The translations under genes and the position numbers were made by a program. A stretch of DNA of 55,005 nucleotides, taken from positions 1 to 55,005 of the IMG/VR virus record IMGVR_UViG_3300020021_000016. One strand, 5' to 3'. A model generated the notes under the pieces. It had not been told where the DNA came from and did no database searches. It saw only the letters and a program-made list of their open reading frames with translations. Positions 33,739-40,649 of the stretch are shown in pieces. Origin of the DNA: a virus. Numbering within the stretch: the first letter of the stretch is position 1; each line of letters opens with the position of its first letter.

Positions 33739-34427
33739 ACCCCCGCATGCTCGCGCCGTCGATCGTCATCGTCGACGTTGACGCACACCTCGATCACGCC
33801 GAAGTCGTTCGCGCGGCCGGCGCGTTGACCCGCCAGTGCCTCGAACACTTCGCACTCGCGTGGGGCGTCATGGCCTCGGTGCGCGCGGCCAGTCCCAACG
33901 ATCCGCCGCGCCCGACCGAGTGGCGCCTCGAGCTCCGCACAGTGCCGACGATGCAGGACGCGCTCGGTTGCCACGACGAGACCGACGACGGGATTCCGAT
34001 CTTGTACGTGTTCCCGGCGCTGTGCCTGTCGGACGGCACCACGTGGACGTCGTGTGCGTCGCACGAGATCCTCGAAGCACTCGCCGATCCGTATGGTCGC
34101 CGCTGCGTCCAGGCCGACGACGGGACCGTGTGGGACGCCGAGGTGGCCGACCGATGCGAAGCTGACACGTACACCATCGACGGCGTCACCGTCTCGAATT
34201 TCAACCTGCCAGCGTGCTTCGAGCCTCCGAAGAATCGGACTGGCGTGACGTACGACTACATGGGGCTGTCGACGCGCCCGAACGAAGTCCGACCCGGTGG
34301 CTACGCGCAGAAGCTGGACCCAGCCAAAGGCTGGGTCCAGATCGGAACGCAGCGCAGCTATCGCGCGAAGCTCGCCGAGCTGAAGCTCAGCCGAGGCGCG
34401 AAGCGAATCATGCGAGGTCGCGCGTGA
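33735..34427 (+). CDS. HExxxE putative metalloprotease-like protein
   Basis: 230 residues from GTG 33735. The key motif is SHEILEALADPYGRRC near residue 113, similar in form to HExxxL..DP proteins of phages and actinobacteria whose function is uncertain; it is not a textbook HExxH site. FSFP-type secondary structure surrounds it, and an AHFALAWGVMASVRA segment lies near the N-terminus. A 12-bp perfect hairpin is embedded near the 3' end (34314-34340). Confidence 0.5.
   Translation: MNPRMLAPSIVIVDVDAHLDHAEVVRAAGALTRQCLEHFALAWGVMASVRAASPNDPPRPTEWRLELRTVPTMQDALGCHDETDDGIPILYVFPALCLSDGTTWTSCASHEILEALADPYGRRCVQADDGTVWDAEVADRCEADTYTIDGVTVSNFNLPACFEPPKNRTGVTYDYMGLSTRPNEVRPGGYAQKLDPAKGWVQIGTQRSYRAKLAELKLSRGAKRIMRGRA
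34314..34340 (+). repeat. Perfect 12-bp hairpin inside coding sequence
   Basis: ctggacccagcc - aaa - ggctgggtccag, a GC-rich stem with a 3-nt loop, lies within the HExxxE gene about 90 bp before its stop. No T run follows. A structure this stable could affect translation or mRNA decay, or may be a chance codon effect. Confidence 0.85.
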
Positions 34428-34615
34428 GCCCGCGCGCCGTCGTCGAGACCCGCCGCTACGTCGATGGCGACACGACGGTGATCGCCGAGGTCTACGACGA
34501 CGGCTGCGTGCGGTTCATCGTGCATCCCATCGACCGGTCGTTCTCGCTGGGAGCGGCCGTACTCGAGCAGCTCGCGACGCTCGCACACAAGCACACGACG
34601 GTGCCCTCGACGTGA
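34424..34615 (+). CDS. Hypothetical small protein
   Basis: 63 residues from GTG 34424 overlapping the previous stop. It has beta-strand-like VVETRRYVDGDTTVIAEVYDDGCVRF, then a helix. No family recognised. The overlap with both neighbours supports it. Confidence 0.45.
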   Translation: MSPRAVVETRRYVDGDTTVIAEVYDDGCVRFIVHPIDRSFSLGAAVLEQLATLAHKHTTVPST

Positions 34616-34809
34616 AGCCTCACGGCCGCGACTGCCCGGATCGATGTTCCCAGTGTCTTGGGGCAACGGTGCGACTGGTCGCGATCGGCGCGAACGGGCT
34701 CGCAGTCGACGGCGAAAGCAGCGGCCGCGCGGTCGATCCCACGGGCGGTCGCAACAGCTACTACGCACGCCGCGGCGGCCGAGCTCGCGGATCGAAGGTG
34801 CCGCGATGA
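34612..34809 (+). CDS. Small Cys-containing protein
   Basis: 65 residues from GTG 34612. CPDRCSQCLGATV near the N-terminus is a possible zinc-binding knuckle; the C-terminus is basic (YYARRGGRARGSKVPR). Possibly nucleic-acid binding. Overlaps both neighbours. Confidence 0.45.
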   Translation: MKPHGRDCPDRCSQCLGATVRLVAIGANGLAVDGESSGRAVDPTGGRNSYYARRGGRARGSKVPR

Positions 34810-35177
34810 CGACGCGGAGGAAGCATCGGCTCGGCGACTGCAACCCGCGGTGGGTCGAAGCGCCCGACGGCGGTCCGCGTTGCTACGTGCGGTTCGAGTG
34901 CCCCGAGGGGCATCCCGAGTGCTGGCACACCGTGCCGTTCTCGCCGTCGCTCGGCGGCGCGGTGGTCGTGCACGCCGGCGCGAAGTGGGACCGCACGGGT
35001 GACACCTTCGAGACGCTGACGTTGACGCCAAGCATCCGGCGCATCCCCTTCCACGCCTCGCGTGAGGCTGCGATCGCGGCGGGCTGCATCCCGAAGTACA
35101 TCAGCGAGTCGCTGCTGTGCGCGTTCCACGGCTACATCAAGAACGGCGCGATCGAGTTCTGCAAGGACTCGAAGTGA
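34806..35177 (+). CDS. DUF6527-type protein 1
   Basis: 123 residues. FECPEGHPECWHTVPFSPSL, WDRTGDTFETLTLTPSIRRI and the closing CAFHGYIKNGAIEFCKDS fit a phage family I know as DUF6527: cysteine/histidine-rich, about 100-130 residues, function unknown. The next gene ends with the same layout, suggesting a tandem pair. Confidence 0.6.
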   Translation: MTTRRKHRLGDCNPRWVEAPDGGPRCYVRFECPEGHPECWHTVPFSPSLGGAVVVHAGAKWDRTGDTFETLTLTPSIRRIPFHASREAAIAAGCIPKYISESLLCAFHGYIKNGAIEFCKDSK

Positions 35178-35446
35178 AGAACGCGTGGCCGATCAACGAA
35201 CCTGGCATCGTCGATCTCGGGCACGAGGTCTACCTCCGCTGGTACTCCGACGGTCGGGGCTTCATCTGGCACCACCCGACGTGTCGAGCGTGGTCGTCCC
35301 TAAAGTTCGATTTGATGGGCACCGGGCACGTGTTGACGAGCGGTGGCCCGGACGATCCGAAGATCACGATACAGGGCTCGCTGCTCTGTCCGATGGGCTG
35401 CGGCTTCCACGGCTTCATCCGTGATGGCAAGTGGGTGCCGGCATGA
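35174..35446 (+). CDS. DUF6527-type protein 2
   Basis: 90 residues from GTG 35174, overlapping the previous stop. Second half GPDDPKITIQGSLLCPMGCGFHGFIRDGKW parallels LTLTPSI ... CAFHGYIKNGAIEF in the neighbouring protein: a hydrophobic strand, Cys pair, then HG(F/Y)I and a short final strand. A diverged tandem paralogue. Confidence 0.5.
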   Translation: MKNAWPINEPGIVDLGHEVYLRWYSDGRGFIWHHPTCRAWSSLKFDLMGTGHVLTSGGPDDPKITIQGSLLCPMGCGFHGFIRDGKWVPA

Positions 35447-35477
35447 CGGCCGAACTCGAAGCAGAGGAGTCATCACG

Positions 35478-36284
35478 ATGAGCGGTTTGTTGATTCGCGG
35501 TGTCCTGGTCCAGGTCCCTGGCGTCGTCGTCATCGGCACGCACGAAGAGAAGTGGGCGTTCATGTCGCCGGGCGATGGCATGGGGCGCACGAACACCCCG
35601 ACGCAGATCACGCTCCACAAGACGCTCGCCGACGATCCCGAGAAGGTCGTCTCTGGCGCCGGGCCGAGCGGACACTCGCAACGAGTCGCTGAGTACTGGC
35701 AGGGCGATCCGCAGCACTCCGGTGCTCACATCGTCACGGGCGACGACGGCGTGGTCGCGTCCCTCGCCGACTGCGTGACGTGGATGGCCTACCACGCGCG
35801 CTCGGTCAATCCCTTCAGCGTCGGCATTGAGACCTGTGAGCAGCTCGGCGGCATCGTCTACCAAGCTGCGCTCGACGCGACGGTCGCCGTGGTGGCCGTG
35901 CTCGCCGAGACCATCGGCATCCAGCTGCAGTTCCCTCGCATCGGCACGTACAAGAACGCGCCGCTCCGTAGGATGCGCGAGAACCCCGCGGCGATGTGCG
36001 GCGTATTCGGGCACCGCGACAACGACGACGCGCGGGGGCGCTGGGATCCAGGCGACATCCTGTTCGCGCTGATCAAGCAGCGGCTCGGCGCCGAGGCGTT
36101 CGACTTCGACGCCGGCGAGGACCTCTCGACGTGGAAGGAGCGCCAGGCCGAGCTCGTGCGGCTCGGCCACAAGCTCGTGATCGACGGCATCCCCGGCCCG
36201 GCGACGACAGCGGCGCTCAAGATCGAGGGCTACCGCGGCGGAGTTTGGGCTCTCGGCAAGGTCGACGCGGCGCCGGCAGCTTGA
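35478..36284 (+). CDS. Endolysin: N-acetylmuramoyl-L-alanine amidase (Amidase_2) with C-terminal binding segment
   Basis: 268 residues with gaggag before ATG 35478. The amidase core has TQITLHKT (H47), AYHARSVNPFSVGIETCEQ, FGHRDNDD (H179) and GRWDPGD (D190) as likely zinc and catalytic residues. C-terminal QAELVRLGHKLVIDGIPGPATTAALKIEGYRGG resembles a peptidoglycan-binding-1 repeat. It cleaves the amide bond between muramic acid and the stem peptide. A holin-like gene follows 22 bp downstream. Confidence 0.88.
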   Translation: MSGLLIRGVLVQVPGVVVIGTHEEKWAFMSPGDGMGRTNTPTQITLHKTLADDPEKVVSGAGPSGHSQRVAEYWQGDPQHSGAHIVTGDDGVVASLADCVTWMAYHARSVNPFSVGIETCEQLGGIVYQAALDATVAVVAVLAETIGIQLQFPRIGTYKNAPLRRMRENPAAMCGVFGHRDNDDARGRWDPGDILFALIKQRLGAEAFDFDAGEDLSTWKERQAELVRLGHKLVIDGIPGPATTAALKIEGYRGGVWALGKVDAAPAA

Positions 36285-36306
36285 CGAACACGAAAGGACA
36301 ACAGCC

Positions 36307-36477
36307 ATGTTCGAAGTTTGGATTCCGTTCATCGTCTGCGTCTTCGGTTTGTTGATCTGGGCCGTCTCCTCCAGGAGCACGCCTGCGAATCCGATCCTCG
36401 TCGAGGGCGGGAAGATCGCATTCGCCTTTGGGTTGCTCGTCACGCTGTACGAGTGCGCCGTCCATGTCTTTCGCTGA
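36307..36477 (+). CDS. Holin-like two-helix membrane peptide
   Basis: 56 residues with aaggaca before ATG 36307. MFEVWIPFIVCVFGLLIWAV is one hydrophobic helix and KIAFAFGLLVTLYECAVHVF a second, with a short basic linker (SSRSTPAN). Small two-helix proteins next to endolysins are typical holins, and this one starts right behind the amidase. Class II topology likely. Confidence 0.65.
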   Translation: MFEVWIPFIVCVFGLLIWAVSSRSTPANPILVEGGKIAFAFGLLVTLYECAVHVFR

Positions 36478-36489
36478 ACGGAGGCCGCG

Positions 36490-36762
36490 ATGGACGACGA
36501 CGAGACGCACGTCGAAGACGAAGACGAGGACATCGAGCTCGACAAGCGCCCGACGCGCGAGCTGATCACGGTCGTGCGCGGTGGCGTGCGGATCCACCGC
36601 GAGCGCAGCGGGAACATCCTGATCCACTGCCGCGGCGACGGAAGCGCGCATTGCCAGGCGGCCGACATCCCCGACCTGATCGCGGCGATCGCCGAGATCC
36701 TTCGCACGGATCTCGCGGGCAAGACTTCGGCGTCATCGACGGAGCCGACCGAGGAGCCGTGA
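36490..36762 (+). CDS. Acidic hypothetical protein
   Basis: 90 residues from ATG 36490 with ggaggcc upstream. The N-terminus is highly acidic (MDDDETHVEDEDEDIELD), followed by ELITVVRGGVRIHRERSGNILIHC and CQAADIPDLIAAIAEIL. No domain recognised; Asp/Glu-rich leaders occur in DNA-mimic proteins, but this is not shown. Confidence 0.45.
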   Translation: MDDDETHVEDEDEDIELDKRPTRELITVVRGGVRIHRERSGNILIHCRGDGSAHCQAADIPDLIAAIAEILRTDLAGKTSASSTEPTEEP

Positions 36763-36986
36763 GCGACGAGCGCGACAAGATCGTCACCGATCCGATCGAG
36801 CCGCTCGATCCGCTCGAACCGCGCACGTCGACGCGGAAGACGACGGCCGAGATGGAGCTCTATCTCGATGAGATCGACCACATGGCCGAGTTTCACGAAT
36901 GGTTCGCGGCGAGCCTTCGCAAGGCCAAGGCGACGAAGGCAGACGACGAGCCGATTCGCGTACGGCTGAGGATCACGGTCGAGTAG
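36759..36986 (+). CDS. Hypothetical protein, end of + arm
   Basis: 75 residues from GTG 36759. Charged helical sequence (MELYLDEIDHMAEFHEWFAASLRKAK) with a short C-terminal strand. The last 14 bp overlap the convergent - strand gene, so no terminator fits between the two arms. Confidence 0.45.
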   Translation: MSDERDKIVTDPIEPLDPLEPRTSTRKTTAEMELYLDEIDHMAEFHEWFAASLRKAKATKADDEPIRVRLRITVE

Positions 36987-37170
36987 CTGCAGGCCTCAAC
37001 AGCGGACCGCCGATGCCAACTTGATCGGCTCGGTTTCTCCAGCGCCTGAGATGCTCGTTATATCGCTTCGTCCACTCGGACTTGTCGTAGCCAGGAGTGC
37101 CGACCGCGGCCGTCCATTGCCGGTGAAACTCGGCCTCGTCGATCTCGAATTGTTCGTAGAAGTCACCCAT
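36973..37170 (-). CDS. Hypothetical protein, end of leftward operon
   Basis: 65 residues. MGDFYEQFEIDEAEFHRQWTAAVGTPGYDKSEW, then a basic RYNEHLRRWRNRADQ segment. It is the distal gene of the four-gene operon starting at 37993 and overlaps the convergent + gene. Confidence 0.45.
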   Translation of the reverse strand: MGDFYEQFEIDEAEFHRQWTAAVGTPGYDKSEWTKRYNEHLRRWRNRADQVGIGGPLLRPAATRP

Positions 37171-37172
37171 AA

Positions 37173-37400
37173 CTATGACTCTCGCATCGAATCCTCGACG
37201 GCCGCGTGCAGCTCGGCGAGGAGGGCGATTTCGCGCTGGATTGCGCGGTAGGTGTCCATCGTCGCGACCGATGCTGCTGAACCGCCGCCCAGCGCGCGCC
37301 TGACATCGGTGACGTCAGCGCCGGCTGCCTCGAGTGCCATCTCCCTGTCCCGCCGCATCCGGACGAGGTGCTCCTTGAACCGAACGGGGTCGAGGATCAT
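37173..37400 (-). CDS. Hypothetical helical protein
   Basis: 75 residues from ATG 37400, which overlaps the upstream gene's stop (ATGA). Helix-rich (FKEHLVRMRRDREMALEAAG, TYRAIQREIALLAELHAAVEDS) with a glycine-rich break in the middle. No domain recognised. Confidence 0.5.
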   Translation of the reverse strand: MILDPVRFKEHLVRMRRDREMALEAAGADVTDVRRALGGGSAASVATMDTYRAIQREIALLAELHAAVEDSMRES

Positions 37401-37756
37401 GGCGATCCCTTCGCGAGCTTCTCTTCGGCCGCGACGCGCAACCACTCGGATAACGACAGCTCGATTGCGGCTGCCGCTTGCTCCCAGCGGAAGCGCTCCT
37501 CCTTGGTCGCGCGCAGCGTGACCGGCTTGCCCGCCGATTCCGCGCGCGGTTTGCGACCGTCGAGACGCCGAGCGAAGTTATTTCGCGCGGCCGCTTCGGA
37601 CCGATAGAACTCAGTCGCGCGCGGGATCCCATTGCAGAGCGCTCGCGTGATCGTCCACTGGCGCTCGCCGGTCTGGTGAAGCTGGTCGACGATCGGCCAG
37701 TCCGTTCCCGACTTCGTGGACTTGCCGATTTCGATCTCGTCGAGAAGTTTGCGCAC
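37397..37756 (-). CDS. Ribbon-helix-helix-like DNA-binding protein
   Basis: 119 residues. The C-terminal VTLRATKEERFRWEQAAAAIELSLSEWLRVAAEEKL has the strand-helix-helix layout of CopG/Arc-type proteins. N-terminal part contains basic RSEAAARNNFARRLDG. Such proteins bind palindromes as dimers, so it may repress its own operon through the inverted repeat at 38012-38044. Could also act with integrase as an accessory. Confidence 0.6.
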   Translation of the reverse strand: MRKLLDEIEIGKSTKSGTDWPIVDQLHQTGERQWTITRALCNGIPRATEFYRSEAAARNNFARRLDGRKPRAESAGKPVTLRATKEERFRWEQAAAAIELSLSEWLRVAAEEKLAKGSP

Positions 37757-37759
37757 GGC

Positions 37760-37993
37760 TTACTCGTGTCCGTCGCGGTTCATGACCGACGATACCGACG
37801 CGCGACCCGTGCGAACGGCTTCGACGTCGGCGTTGGTGTTCGCGCCGAAGAACTCGCAACCGAACACGTGGCGGATATCTTTCTCGGTCCGAACGTCCCA
37901 CGGCTGCGAACGAGCGCAACGGCTGCAACCCTTGCAGCGGATCTTGGTGACCTGGCCCGGCATCTCGGTAACTTCGAATTTCGAATCGTCCAT
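37760..37993 (-). CDS. Small Cys-rich protein, first gene of leftward operon
   Basis: 77 residues. CKGCSRCARSQPWD (Cys at three close positions) and a later GCEF suggest a zinc-binding knuckle. Acidic N-terminus. ATG at 37993 follows an AT-richer promoter region. Function unknown. Confidence 0.5.
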   Translation of the reverse strand: MDDSKFEVTEMPGQVTKIRCKGCSRCARSQPWDVRTEKDIRHVFGCEFFGANTNADVEAVRTGRASVSSVMNRDGHE

Positions 37994-38011
37994 GTCTTCA
38001 CTCTAGCGATT

Positions 38012-38044
38012 CGTCGTACGCAACGCAATATGATTCGTACGACG
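38012..38044. promoter_or_regulatory. Promoter/operator of the leftward small operon
   Basis: A perfect inverted repeat cgtcgtacg (38012-38020) / cgtacgacg (38036-38044) with a 15-bp spacer, in the most AT-rich stretch near here. On the - strand, ttgcgt then 17 bases then tagagt is a possible -35/-10 pair ahead of ATG 37993. The repeat overlaps or precedes it, as an operator for the RHH protein would. Confidence 0.5.
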
Positions 38045-38207
38045 TAACTAAGATCGTGGGGTACGGATCGGGTAGCCGGTCACGCGGCGAGCTCGAGGCG
38101 AAGGGCTCTGAAACCGGGCGCGAGCAACTGAGCCTCGGCTGAAGTCTTGACGCTCACCGGTTGCACACGTAGCGTCTAAGTGCGCGCAGTCATTGACTCC
38201 GCCGAGC

Positions 38208-38250
38208 ACTGAAAATCCGCGTGTCGGCGGTTCAACTCCGTCCCTGGGCA
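38208..38250 (+). other. attP: Putative attP core: 3' half of tRNA-Phe (GAA)
   Basis: The 43 bases read as positions 32-73 of a tRNA-Phe: loop ctgaaaa with anticodon GAA at 38211-38213, then tccgc, variable bases, the T arm ggcgg-ttcaact-ccgtc and acceptor cctgggc plus A73, with cg instead of CCA after it. The bases before it (gagca) do not pair with tccgc, so the 5' half is absent. Such a copy beside int is the usual crossover core, restoring the host tRNA after integration. Confidence 0.78.
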
Positions 38251-38273
38251 CGTAACCACGCGAGATCACCGAC

Positions 38274-38304
38274 GACGAAGCCTGCGACACCTGCAGGCTT
38301 CGTC
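38274..38304 (-). terminator. 12-bp perfect hairpin downstream of int
   Basis: gacgaagcctgc / gcaggcttcgtc with a 7-nt loop, 54 bp past the int stop on the - strand. It could terminate int transcription. No T tract follows on either strand, so an intrinsic terminator is not certain; it could also be part of the att structure. Confidence 0.5.
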
Positions 38305-38358
38305 TCATTGGTGGCACCCATTGCCACTGGCGTTGCACACCGGTTGCTCAACCGGCAC

Positions 38359-39408
38359 TTACGCGGCGCGGATCCTGGGCAGCTTGGCGATCGCGGCCTC
38401 GAACGTGCGGTCATCGAGCTTGCCGTACACGAGCTCGACCATCTTCGTGCTCGAGTGCCCGAGCAGCCTGGCCACCGTGTAAGAGTCGAGGCCTCGCTGC
38501 TTGAGCCAGCTCGCGAACGTCCGGCGCAGGTCGTTCGGCGAGACGACCGGCATCGGCTCAGGCGGCTTGCGCCTCGCCTTCGTGGCCTTCTCCGTGGCGC
38601 GTCGATTCGCGCGGACCACCGCCGCCCGCAGATCGCGCCGAACGTTCGGCCAGCGCGAAACCACGGCGTCCGTCGGGCCGCTCTTGCCGCGATGCCTCCG
38701 GAGCCGCGCTGCGAGGTCCGGATCGATCGGCACGATCCGATATCGGCTCTCGCGCTTCGTCCCCGGCACGCGAAGACGGCGCGCCTTCAGATCGACGTGC
38801 GCCCAGAGCAGGCCCTCGATCTCGGACAGCGACAGCCCGGCCATGATCGCGATCGCGGCCCACAGCGCCTTCCCGTCCGCGAGCTCGGCCAGGAGCGCGA
38901 AGGCTTGCGCCGGCGTGAGCCAGCGTTCTCGCGGCCGGTAGCGAACCTTGATGGTCGGCACGAGCGATCGAGCGTCGCCGCGCCAAAGCCCTCGCGTGCT
39001 CGCCTCGGCTAGCGAGCGCCGAAGGACCACGAGCTCCTTGTGCAACGTGTGGTCGCCGATGGCGAGCTTTCGCAGCCGGCAGTACGCAAGGATCGAATCG
39101 CGCGTGATCGACGCGAGCTCGACGTCGCCCATGCCCTCGAGGAGCGCCGCACCCTTCTGCTTGTACGATCGCCACGTCCCGTCGGCGTTCGATTGCTCGA
39201 CGACGTTGAGCAGGTCGCCGATCGCGCGCCTCAACGTGTGGTGCGCGTGCGAGGCCGCGTCGGTCGATACCAGCTCGTGTTGTCGGAGCCGCTGCCTCGC
39301 GACGACGGGGTCGCGCGTGCGGAGCGTCCGCCGGTGGTGCCGGTTCTTCGCGTCGGTCCAGTAGCCGTAGTACGTGCCGCCGGGCTTGCGCTGGTAGATG
39401 GTTCCCAT
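38359..39408 (-). CDS. int: Tyrosine recombinase integrase with atypical active site
   Basis: 349 residues if started at the Met of MGTIYQRKPGGTYYGYWTD, the usual arm-binding beginning. The catalytic domain has a Lys in GTKRESRYR, NDLRRTF (Asn for the first His of HxLR, Arg present), LLGHSSTKM (His) and the nucleophile Tyr in VYGKL. The first catalytic Arg is missing: the box reads MAGLSLSEIEGL, Ser where GxRxxE is expected. Likely integrates at tRNA-Phe. Upstream it overlaps the xis-like gene; the att core is just downstream. Confidence 0.85.
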   Translation of the reverse strand: MGTIYQRKPGGTYYGYWTDAKNRHHRRTLRTRDPVVARQRLRQHELVSTDAASHAHHTLRRAIGDLLNVVEQSNADGTWRSYKQKGAALLEGMGDVELASITRDSILAYCRLRKLAIGDHTLHKELVVLRRSLAEASTRGLWRGDARSLVPTIKVRYRPRERWLTPAQAFALLAELADGKALWAAIAIMAGLSLSEIEGLLWAHVDLKARRLRVPGTKRESRYRIVPIDPDLAARLRRHRGKSGPTDAVVSRWPNVRRDLRAAVVRANRRATEKATKARRKPPEPMPVVSPNDLRRTFASWLKQRGLDSYTVARLLGHSSTKMVELVYGKLDDRTFEAAIAKLPRIRAA

Positions 39409-39569
39409 GGGAGCTCGGTTCGGGTCGCAAGGTATCGCGAGAGAGCTTCCTCGGGCACGCGGATCAGGCGACCGACGCGAACGTGCACGCACTCCCGCGC
39501 GATCCGATATGCGGTCGCCCGCGAGACGCCGACGCGATCGGCGATCTGATCGGGCGAGAGATAGTTCAT
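39231..39569 (-). CDS. Excisionase-like HTH protein, overlapping int
   Basis: 112 residues from ATG 39569 (overlapping the upstream stop). YLSPDQIADRVGVSRATAYRIARECVHVRVGRLIRVPEEAL is a clear HTH_17/excisionase-type domain. The C-terminal half (Thr/Arg/Ser-rich) is read through the 5' part of int in another frame, 178 bp of overlap if int starts at 39408. Probably a recombination directionality factor. Confidence 0.65.
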   Translation of the reverse strand: MNYLSPDQIADRVGVSRATAYRIARECVHVRVGRLIRVPEEALSRYLATRTELPWEPSTSASPAARTTATGPTRRTGTTGGRSARATPSSRGSGSDNTSWYRPTRPRTRTTR

Positions 39570-39838
39570 CCTTGATCCAAGTCGTCGTGGGTGTCTGCGT
39601 ACTGACGTCGGTAGTCCTCGTGCTGCCGGCGGCCTCGCGCGGTTTGCTCCTCGATCTCGTAGATCGCCAACGCCAGCTTGTCGATGACGCCTTGCGCGCC
39701 GGTCACCGACAGCTCGACGTCGATCCAGCGCATCTCGCCATCGACGCGACCCTGCGCCGAGAGCTTGATCGTGGCGCCGTCGCTCGCGACCCAAACGGAT
39801 CGCTTGCGCTTCCCGCGTGCGGCGCAGGTGGACTTCAC
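39566..39838 (-). CDS. Hypothetical protein
   Basis: 90 residues from GTG 39838, overlapping the previous stop. RSVWVASDGATIKLSAQGRVDGEMRWIDVELSVTGAQGV (beta-like), then a helix (IDKLALAIYEIEEQTARGRR). No family recognised. Confidence 0.45.
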   Translation of the reverse strand: MKSTCAARGKRKRSVWVASDGATIKLSAQGRVDGEMRWIDVELSVTGAQGVIDKLALAIYEIEEQTARGRRQHEDYRRQYADTHDDLDQG

Positions 39839-40068
39839 CCGAGCCTCCGCATCATTCGCGTGCACACCCGCCACGGCGGCGTGCCGTTCATCGGATCGAA
39901 CATATACGTCCCGCCGCAGACCTCGCGCTCCGCTGGCAGCGACGGCAGCCACTGGCCATTGTCGAGCGCGCAGCCGCAGAACGCGCACCTCTGGATGAGG
40001 CGCGGTCGCCGGAACAGTCGAGCGAGGCGACGCCAGAAGCTGGCGACGGTGCGAGCGGTGGGGATCAC
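39835..40068 (-). CDS. Small Cys-pair protein
   Basis: 77 residues from GTG 40068. A basic helix (SFWRRLARLFRRPRLIQR) is followed by CAFCGCALDNGQW and a later C in VCGGTY and VCTRMM: likely a zinc-binding unit. Function unknown. Overlaps both neighbours. Confidence 0.5.
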   Translation of the reverse strand: MIPTARTVASFWRRLARLFRRPRLIQRCAFCGCALDNGQWLPSLPAEREVCGGTYMFDPMNGTPPWRVCTRMMRRLG

Positions 40069-40649
40069 GGCGCGACCTCGAGGCTCGCGGTGCCGAGCGA
40101 TTCGTTGCCCCAGTAGCTCCATCCGATCCGTGGCTGCTTCTCTCGGCTGAACAGCTCCACGTACGGGCCAGGTGAGACGTGCTCGATCAGCGAGTAGCAT
40201 TCGTGCGGCTTCGCGCTGTGCTTCGGGTGCCCGTCCTCGTAGCGGCGTTTCCAGTTGAACCACGTGCCGGTCAGCCGGTTGCGCTGCTGCAGACGACCGC
40301 GGCGCGCGAAGAGCAGGAACTCCGTCGTGATCCCGAACGACGCGCCGAGACCGCCGCCCATCGCGTTCTTCGCCCAGACGAGTGCAGTCGAATACTCGAA
40401 CCGCCACGCGCGGACGATCGCGAATGCATCCTCGAGATAGCCGTTCGTCGTCCAGCAGTAGAGGTGAGCGTCATCGGCCGCGAGCTCGGCGATCGGCAGC
40501 GCTGCAATCTCGGCGATCGACATCGTGCTGTAAGGGAGCGGCTTGTTCGGAGCGCCGTCGTAGCTGTCGCCAAAGCCAGCCCGACCGACCGACCGACCGA
40601 TGTGATGGTATGGCCATGGTGAATCGACGAGCAGCGTCGAGAACTTCAC
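40065..40649 (-). CDS. MT-A70 family adenine methyltransferase
   Basis: 194 residues. The catalytic motif reads LLVDSPWPYH, i.e. DSPW in place of DPPW. MSIAEIAALPI, HLYCWTTNGYLEDAF, ALVWAKNAMGGGLGASFGITTEFLLFARRG and SAKPHECYSLIEHVSPGPYVELFSR are the other MT-A70 landmarks. Probably methylates N6-adenine in phage DNA; it follows a C5 methylase in the same operon. Confidence 0.85.
   Translation of the reverse strand: MKFSTLLVDSPWPYHHIGRSVGRAGFGDSYDGAPNKPLPYSTMSIAEIAALPIAELAADDAHLYCWTTNGYLEDAFAIVRAWRFEYSTALVWAKNAMGGGLGASFGITTEFLLFARRGRLQQRNRLTGTWFNWKRRYEDGHPKHSAKPHECYSLIEHVSPGPYVELFSREKQPRIGWSYWGNESLGTASLEVAP

Larger units (their letters stand above)
38045..38358. other. Intergenic attachment region
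   Basis: 314 bp without a gene between the small leftward operon and the 3' end of int. It holds the tRNA-Phe-like core (38208-38250), a strong hairpin (38274-38304) and recurring accggttgc segments at about 38156 and 38338 that could be integrase arm sites. I see no protein gene. Confidence 0.6.

Noticed and set aside
33735-34427. Classical HExxH zinc protease
   Set aside because: The motif is SHEILEALADP, without the second His of HExxH; only a loose metalloprotease-like description is justified.
38150-38253. Complete tRNA-Phe gene
   Set aside because: Only the 3' half matches; the bases before the anticodon loop (gagca) do not pair with tccgc, and no D arm or 5' acceptor is found upstream.
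38274-38304. Classical intrinsic terminator
   Set aside because: The stem is perfect but no run of T follows on either strand, so it is reported only as a possible terminator.
36759-38358. Prophage boundary with host DNA
   Set aside because: Genes on both sides of the att-like core look phage-derived and no host housekeeping genes appear, so attP in a free or circular phage genome is more likely than attL or attR.
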